The translations under genes were made by a program, and so were the position numbers. A model generated the notes under the pieces. That model was not told where the DNA came from and did no database searches. It saw only the letters and a program-made list of their open reading frames with translations. Shown here in pieces: positions 59,269-64,000 of a stretch of DNA of 64,000 nucleotides (within the stretch, counting starts at the first letter, position 1; every line of letters starts with the position of its first letter). The stretch is from Desulfocapsa sp. GTDB lineage: Bacteria > Desulfobacterota > Desulfobulbia > Desulfobulbales > Desulfocapsaceae. The stretch is from the NCBI GenBank assembly GCA_022712975.1, contig JAFLJO010000100.1, positions 1 to 64,000 of the forward strand, in the 5' to 3' direction.

Positions 59269-61461
59269 ATGCCAGGTATTCAGTATTCCATAAAACATTG
59301 TCAACCCTACCGAACACGAATTCGTTTTTTCCATCTTAAACGGCGGAAAAACTTATGTGCTGTTGTACAAACAAGATTGCTGGATGTATCCGGAATCACT
59401 AGTGCACAGGTTCGTGACAGTTCAGGTTCTGTAATTGTTGAGCATCCCGACGGAGCAATTCCACTTGACCTGATTGTAAATATTGTGGGCGGGGTTCCTA
59501 CGGTCAATGCAGACTTAAATTCAGAAGATTCATCGAATAATTTGCAGCGACTCTCCTCTTCTTGTGGTTGCAGCAGTATTCACAATTCCACTGGGAAAAA
59601 TCACGTATCCGGGCGGATTCTTTTACTCTCCGGTCTCTATATTTTCTATCTTTTTGCTAAACGCTTATTCACAACCGTTGTGATCCCCACAGCTTTTATA
59701 TCCCGTGTTTTTACTTTACCTGCCCTTGTAGCTTTTGGGCTTTCCCGTCCCATTCAACGACAGGCCATAGAAAATTTCAAACAAAGTGGAAAGCCCGATA
59801 TGGGGCTAATTTCCACAGGATTACTCTATGTTTCTATCCTGACAGGAGATGTACTGGCAGCCCTTGTTGTTTTCTGGCTGTTCAATCTGTCGAGCTGGCT
59901 TGAAGATCGCATTAAGACACGAACCAGACAGGCAGTACGTGAAATGTTGAGTGGTAAGGTACACAATGCCTGGCTGGTCAGAGATGGTGCAGAAATTGAG
60001 GTGGAAGTTGATAGTCTTACGCCAGGCGATATCATCAGTCTTCGTCTCGGCAATACTATTCCGGTAGACGGCACGGTGAAACAGGGGTATTCCCTTGTAA
60101 ATGAGTCAACGCTTACCGGAGAAGGAATGCCGGTGATAAGGCAAACAGGTGACACTGTACTTGCCGGAACCGTACTGGAAGAGGGAGATATTTTAGTAAG
60201 AGTTGATAGGGCAGGAGAAGAAACGCGCCTTGCTGCTATTATTCGCCTCATTGAGACAGCAGAGACTGAGCCCGGAGAGTTGCAACTTACCAGTCAGCGA
60301 TTCTCTCAGGCCATGGTGCCGGTCTCTTTAATTCTTGCCGCAAGTGCGTTTATTTTTACAGGCAGCCTGCTTCAGGCCATGGCAGTGCTGATCATCACCT
60401 GTCCCTGTGCTTTGCGGCTTTCAACTTCCGTGGCCGTAAGCTCCGCTATGAGTCATGCCGCCACAGAGGGTATCCTGATCAAGGGCGGTCGATATATAGA
60501 AATAGCGGGTAAAGTCAATGTTCTGGTGCTCGACAAAACCGGAACACTTACAGATATGGCATCGGAAGTTGCGACAGTCACTGTTCTTGATAAACGCTTT
60601 AAGGCAGATACGATTATACAGCTTGCTGCCAGTGCCCAGAAAACGTGGCCACACCCATTGAGTCGAGCGGTAACAAACCAGGCAGAGAAGCTTGGGTTGC
60701 CGCTACTTGCCTGTGAAGAAACGAACCTGACAGTGGGACAGGGAGTAAAGGCAATAATAAAAAACGGTAAAAAGGATGTCCTGGTCGGCAACAGCTCCTT
60801 TATGGAAAAGAATCATATTTCCTGCTCCCATAAAATTGTAGCTCGGAAGCAAAAAGAAATTTCCGGGGCAAGTAGGTTGTATGTGGCCTGCAATGATTGT
60901 CTAATCGGTCTTATCGAAACAAGAAGCCAAGTTAGAGGAGACGTCGTTCAGTGCGTAAAACATCTGCGCGCCATGGGTGTGGCTCATATCGTTCTTCTCA
61001 CCGGTGACCATAAATCAGGCACCAATGGTTTAAAAGAAAGATTTGGCTTCGATGAGGTTCACTGGAACCAATCCCCTGAAGACAAAGCATCCTGGATTAA
61101 AAAGTGGAAAGCTGCTCACCCCGAAGATATTGTCGCCATGGTAGGTGATGGAATCAACGACACCCCGGCCTTTGCCACTGCTGATTTAAGCCTGGCTATC
61201 GGTGAAGGCGGAGCTGATGTGACCGTTGAATGTGCTGATATTGTCCTGCAACGGGGCGGCATTGATCAGGTTGCAACAAGCATTGCACTCGGTAGAAAAA
61301 CGCTGGGCACCATCAAGGAAAGCTACGCTATAGCCATCAGTATGAATGCAGGAACCCTTGGCCTGACAACCCTTGGTGTTATTTCTCCGATTGCCGGTGC
61401 TTTGTTGCACAATATGATCACTGTTGCTGCTGTGACGAATGCAGGCAAAGTGAAGATATAA
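59269..61461 (+). CDS. P1B-type ATPase with CPC motif
   Basis: YRTRIRFFHLKRRKN N-term, LTGEGMPV, TCPCALRLS, DKTGTLTDM, WPHPLS, GDGINDTPA. Confidence 0.9.
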   Translation: MPGIQYSIKHCQPYRTRIRFFHLKRRKNLCAVVQTRLLDVSGITSAQVRDSSGSVIVEHPDGAIPLDLIVNIVGGVPTVNADLNSEDSSNNLQRLSSSCGCSSIHNSTGKNHVSGRILLLSGLYIFYLFAKRLFTTVVIPTAFISRVFTLPALVAFGLSRPIQRQAIENFKQSGKPDMGLISTGLLYVSILTGDVLAALVVFWLFNLSSWLEDRIKTRTRQAVREMLSGKVHNAWLVRDGAEIEVEVDSLTPGDIISLRLGNTIPVDGTVKQGYSLVNESTLTGEGMPVIRQTGDTVLAGTVLEEGDILVRVDRAGEETRLAAIIRLIETAETEPGELQLTSQRFSQAMVPVSLILAASAFIFTGSLLQAMAVLIITCPCALRLSTSVAVSSAMSHAATEGILIKGGRYIEIAGKVNVLVLDKTGTLTDMASEVATVTVLDKRFKADTIIQLAASAQKTWPHPLSRAVTNQAEKLGLPLLACEETNLTVGQGVKAIIKNGKKDVLVGNSSFMEKNHISCSHKIVARKQKEISGASRLYVACNDCLIGLIETRSQVRGDVVQCVKHLRAMGVAHIVLLTGDHKSGTNGLKERFGFDEVHWNQSPEDKASWIKKWKAAHPEDIVAMVGDGINDTPAFATADLSLAIGEGGADVTVECADIVLQRGGIDQVATSIALGRKTLGTIKESYAIAISMNAGTLGLTTLGVISPIAGALLHNMITVAAVTNAGKVKI

Positions 61462-61794
61462 AAAATATATTCAAAGGAAAACAGGAGATCATTGATCGTT
61501 TCTCAAATCTCGGAGCGTATGAGGGCTCTCTGAAGAGTAGTGGTTTTCTTAAAGTTGGCATGCTCGTCTATGATCTTGGCTGGTTTTACTATCGGTAAAT
61601 AAGGATGTGGATATTATGCCATAGAAAAATAGTATTGTTTTCACATAGTTTCGGTTCTTACTCGTTCACGCATGATATCCGGTTAGAAACAAGGCAGAAC
61701 TTCAACAAAATGCTATTGAGTCTTTCAGAACTGTGAAGATATCCAGAAACCGGATAATAACTTGTTCGGCTTTAAAATTCAAATAGGTGCTTAA

Positions 61795-62475
61795 ATGAAA
61801 GAACGCATAAAGAGTATATTAAGTAATCTCAAAAATGTTCAAGAAGATTTATTGGCATTGTCCGATGATTTGTGGTTGGAGATTGATCATAACGACAATG
61901 AAGCAATTGACAATGGAGTTCAGTTCAAATCAGAGTTTAATGAAAATAACAGGCGGTTTTCTGATGCAGCCAATTCTTTATCTACACTGATTCAAAACCA
62001 TACTAACACACCACTTTATCAACAAGAAGAAGGCCAATACAGGCAAGTATCTTCTGTAGAAAATGAAAGAATAATCAAAGAATTAAACAACAAAGAGCCT
62101 CATAATTTAACAGAGGATTTCAAATACAAAAGACCTTATGGCTTCGTACTTTCTGGAATCCCATATAAAAACAAGGTGACTTGGTCAGAGCTATATATCC
62201 AGCTTTGTACTCATCTTCTGAATACCGATCAAAAGATCTTTAACACCCTAGAAAGCAATCAGGATCATATATCGAATCGTAATAACAAATATTTTTCCAG
62301 TAACTCAAGTGAGCTAAGAAGCTCACAAAAATGTGGTTCTTCCACTTATGTTGAAATGAATCTTTCAGCAAATGGAATTCGAGATAGCATAAAGAGATTA
62401 CTGAAAACATATAATATTAAAGCCAATGATCTTTCCATTTATCTTCGGGAAGATAGAGATGCAGAAAGAGCCTAA
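61795..62475 (+). CDS. Hypothetical accessory protein
   Basis: 226-aa ORF, AT-rich; C-term YVEMNLSANGIRDSIKRLLKTYNIKANDLSIYL. Confidence 0.6.
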   Translation: MKERIKSILSNLKNVQEDLLALSDDLWLEIDHNDNEAIDNGVQFKSEFNENNRRFSDAANSLSTLIQNHTNTPLYQQEEGQYRQVSSVENERIIKELNNKEPHNLTEDFKYKRPYGFVLSGIPYKNKVTWSELYIQLCTHLLNTDQKIFNTLESNQDHISNRNNKYFSSNSSELRSSQKCGSSTYVEMNLSANGIRDSIKRLLKTYNIKANDLSIYLREDRDAERA

Positions 62476-62893
62476 CAACACGCTGCAAGAACCGGCGGGC
62501 AGCACGGTTTTTCGGAGTTCAGTCTTGCCTGCCAACGTCTCAGGTAAATCAAATCTCAGTGCTGTAAATCCCGCTGGCTCCGCACAGCTTGTCCGTTCGG
62601 CAGTGAAAATACCGAGGATCTTCCAACAAACATTAATCAATAAATATTAACAGGAAAAGTCCTAAGTTGCAGGATTTCTGAAGTAGTTGACCTTGCCAAA
62701 TCTAGTCAGATACTCTGGGGTTAATTCATACCTAGGTAACTGGTCTTGTCATGTACGTAGTTTTCCGCCTTAAACATCCAATTTAATCTGTCTTATTTTA
62801 AATGCCAGCCCCTCCAAAAAATTAAGATAAGACATCAACACCTTCCCTCTAACGCAACATTTACAAGTTTTTCAATAAACATCGAGACTATTT

Positions 62894-62937
62894 ATTGACA
62901 TACGTACAAAGCAGTGCTACCTTAATAATATGTCAAT
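62894..62937 (+). promoter_or_regulatory. Inverted repeat ATTGACATA/TATGTCAAT, likely operator/promoter
   Basis: 9-bp perfect arms including TTGACA, 40 nt upstream of the RHH-like gene. Confidence 0.5.
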
Positions 62938-62976
62938 ACGGTGATCAACTAAGAACTTTTAAAGACGGGGTAGATA

Positions 62977-63528
62977 ATGAGCAAAAAATTAACAATTAGC
63001 ATACCTGATGATTTGCATAAGAGATTAGACAAATATCGAGGAAGAATAGCTATTTCTACTGTTTGTGCGAAGGCAATAAGCACCGAAATAGAGAATATTG
63101 ATGATTGCATAAAAGCTGTTAAAGGAAGATTTAGCTTACTAACTCAACGTGAAATTTGTAGCTTGGCACATAAAGAAGGCAGGCATTGGGCTGGTTATAA
63201 AGCCACTCTCGAAGATTTAGCGATTGTTAGTTGTTGGAGAGGCTCCGACGAAGAAGAACCAGATTGGTTTGATAAGTTAAGTGAAGACGCAAAAGAAAAG
63301 ATAGAAAATGGGACAGTTGCCTGGACTACAGTAGAGGAATTGGCAATAGACCTATTAAGTGAAGTCGTAAGAATTAGATCTGACGAGGACGGTTTTGATT
63401 TTTACTGGGAGAACCATGAAGCTGCCCAAGATTTCATCATAGGAGCTCGGGAGATATGGTGGGTGATTGAAGATGAAGCTATAGAACTTTTAACTTCTTC
63501 AAAACGAAGATTTCAAGGAAAGGAGTAA
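62977..63528 (+). CDS. Protein with N-terminal ribbon-helix-helix-like domain and acidic C-terminus
   Basis: KKLTISIPDDLHKRLDKYRGRIAISTVCAKAISTEIE. Confidence 0.65.
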   Translation: MSKKLTISIPDDLHKRLDKYRGRIAISTVCAKAISTEIENIDDCIKAVKGRFSLLTQREICSLAHKEGRHWAGYKATLEDLAIVSCWRGSDEEEPDWFDKLSEDAKEKIENGTVAWTTVEELAIDLLSEVVRIRSDEDGFDFYWENHEAAQDFIIGAREIWWVIEDEAIELLTSSKRRFQGKE

Positions 63529-63713
63529 ATCACGGCTAAAAATAGTGAAATGATACGAGAAGAAAAAGTGGGGACTTTTTTCATCTGTATAGGCTTTATA
63601 ATTTTGGTTTACTATGCGATGAAATATTTTTAATGTAAAATTGAAAAATACGAAAGAAGTACAATTTTTGTAGAAAAAACAACAACAAACAATAATTCTG
63701 AAGGAGTTTACGT

Positions 63714-63947
63714 ATGGAATTCGATTATGAAATAAAAGTTAAGGAACCTGACAAGAACTCTCTTCCCTTTCAGCCTATTCTTCAATTTCAATTTAAACAA
63801 CTCAATTTATCCGCTGAATGTATAAATGAAAATGAACTTGATGAACAGATAAATCAATTGATTGATCGTGTTGAACAATTACGCAAGGAGGCTAAAATCA
63901 AACTCAATAATTCCATAAAAAGACACGATGATCTTTTCCAAAAATAA
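63714..63947 (+). CDS. Small hypothetical protein
   Basis: 77 aa, preceded by aaggagttt RBS. Confidence 0.5.
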   Translation: MEFDYEIKVKEPDKNSLPFQPILQFQFKQLNLSAECINENELDEQINQLIDRVEQLRKEAKIKLNNSIKRHDDLFQK

Positions 63948-64000
63948 AACAAGGTCGACGGCAATGGGGTCGTACCAAGCTAAGGTACTGTGTTAATGGA

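Noticed and set aside
61480-61600. Possible short reading frame after the third ATPase (..FSNLGAYEGSLKSSGFLKVGMLVYDLGWFYYR*)
   Set aside because: No start codon/RBS and no recognised similarity; too short to support as gene or pseudogene.
62426-62650. 74-aa ORF overlapping the end of 61795..62475
   Set aside because: Runs through a palindromic GC-rich segment; looks like translation of a repeat rather than a gene.
1-64000. CRISPR array
   Set aside because: No regularly spaced direct repeats with unique spacers seen; repeats found are dispersed or tandem intragenic.
1-64000. Prophage or intact IS element
   Set aside because: No transposase, integrase, terminase or structural phage genes recognised; only small non-coding repeats.

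Overview
The window is an anaerobe-type bacterial chromosome segment, probably from a sulfate-reducing Desulfobacterota lineage (inferred from content: rubrerythrin, rubredoxin:oxygen oxidoreductase, class III cytochrome c, selenoproteins). Main content: (i) 4.7-12.3 kb, an oxidative-stress/thiol island with an NDH-like flavoprotein, two tandem genes interrupted by in-frame UGA that read as selenoproteins (ArsC/thioredoxin-like, and a rhodanese-rubrerythrin-like fusion with Sec at the rhodanese catalytic position), a PerR/Fur-wHTH fusion, rubrerythrin, peroxiredoxin, a decayed desulfoferrodoxin, a di-rubredoxin, an FprA/ROO flavodiiron protein and a protein with a desulforedoxin-like tail; (ii) an Abi_2/AbiF-like HEPN protein with a hairpin immediately upstream; (iii) mostly housekeeping genes at 16-43 kb; (iv) surface-polysaccharide genes at 44-48 kb with repeats and a truncated ComEA remnant; (v) 49-61.5 kb, the most interesting region: two DtxR regulators, three P1B ATPases with Arg-rich CxxC-less HMA-like N-termini, a standalone HMA-like protein, a multi-FeoA-like protein, a YceI protein, and six small Gly/Ala-rich membrane proteins. 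This region resembles a greatly expanded ferrosome (fez)-type iron-organelle locus; (vi) accessory hypothetical genes at the right end. All functional statements are by eye from sequence motifs; no searches were run.
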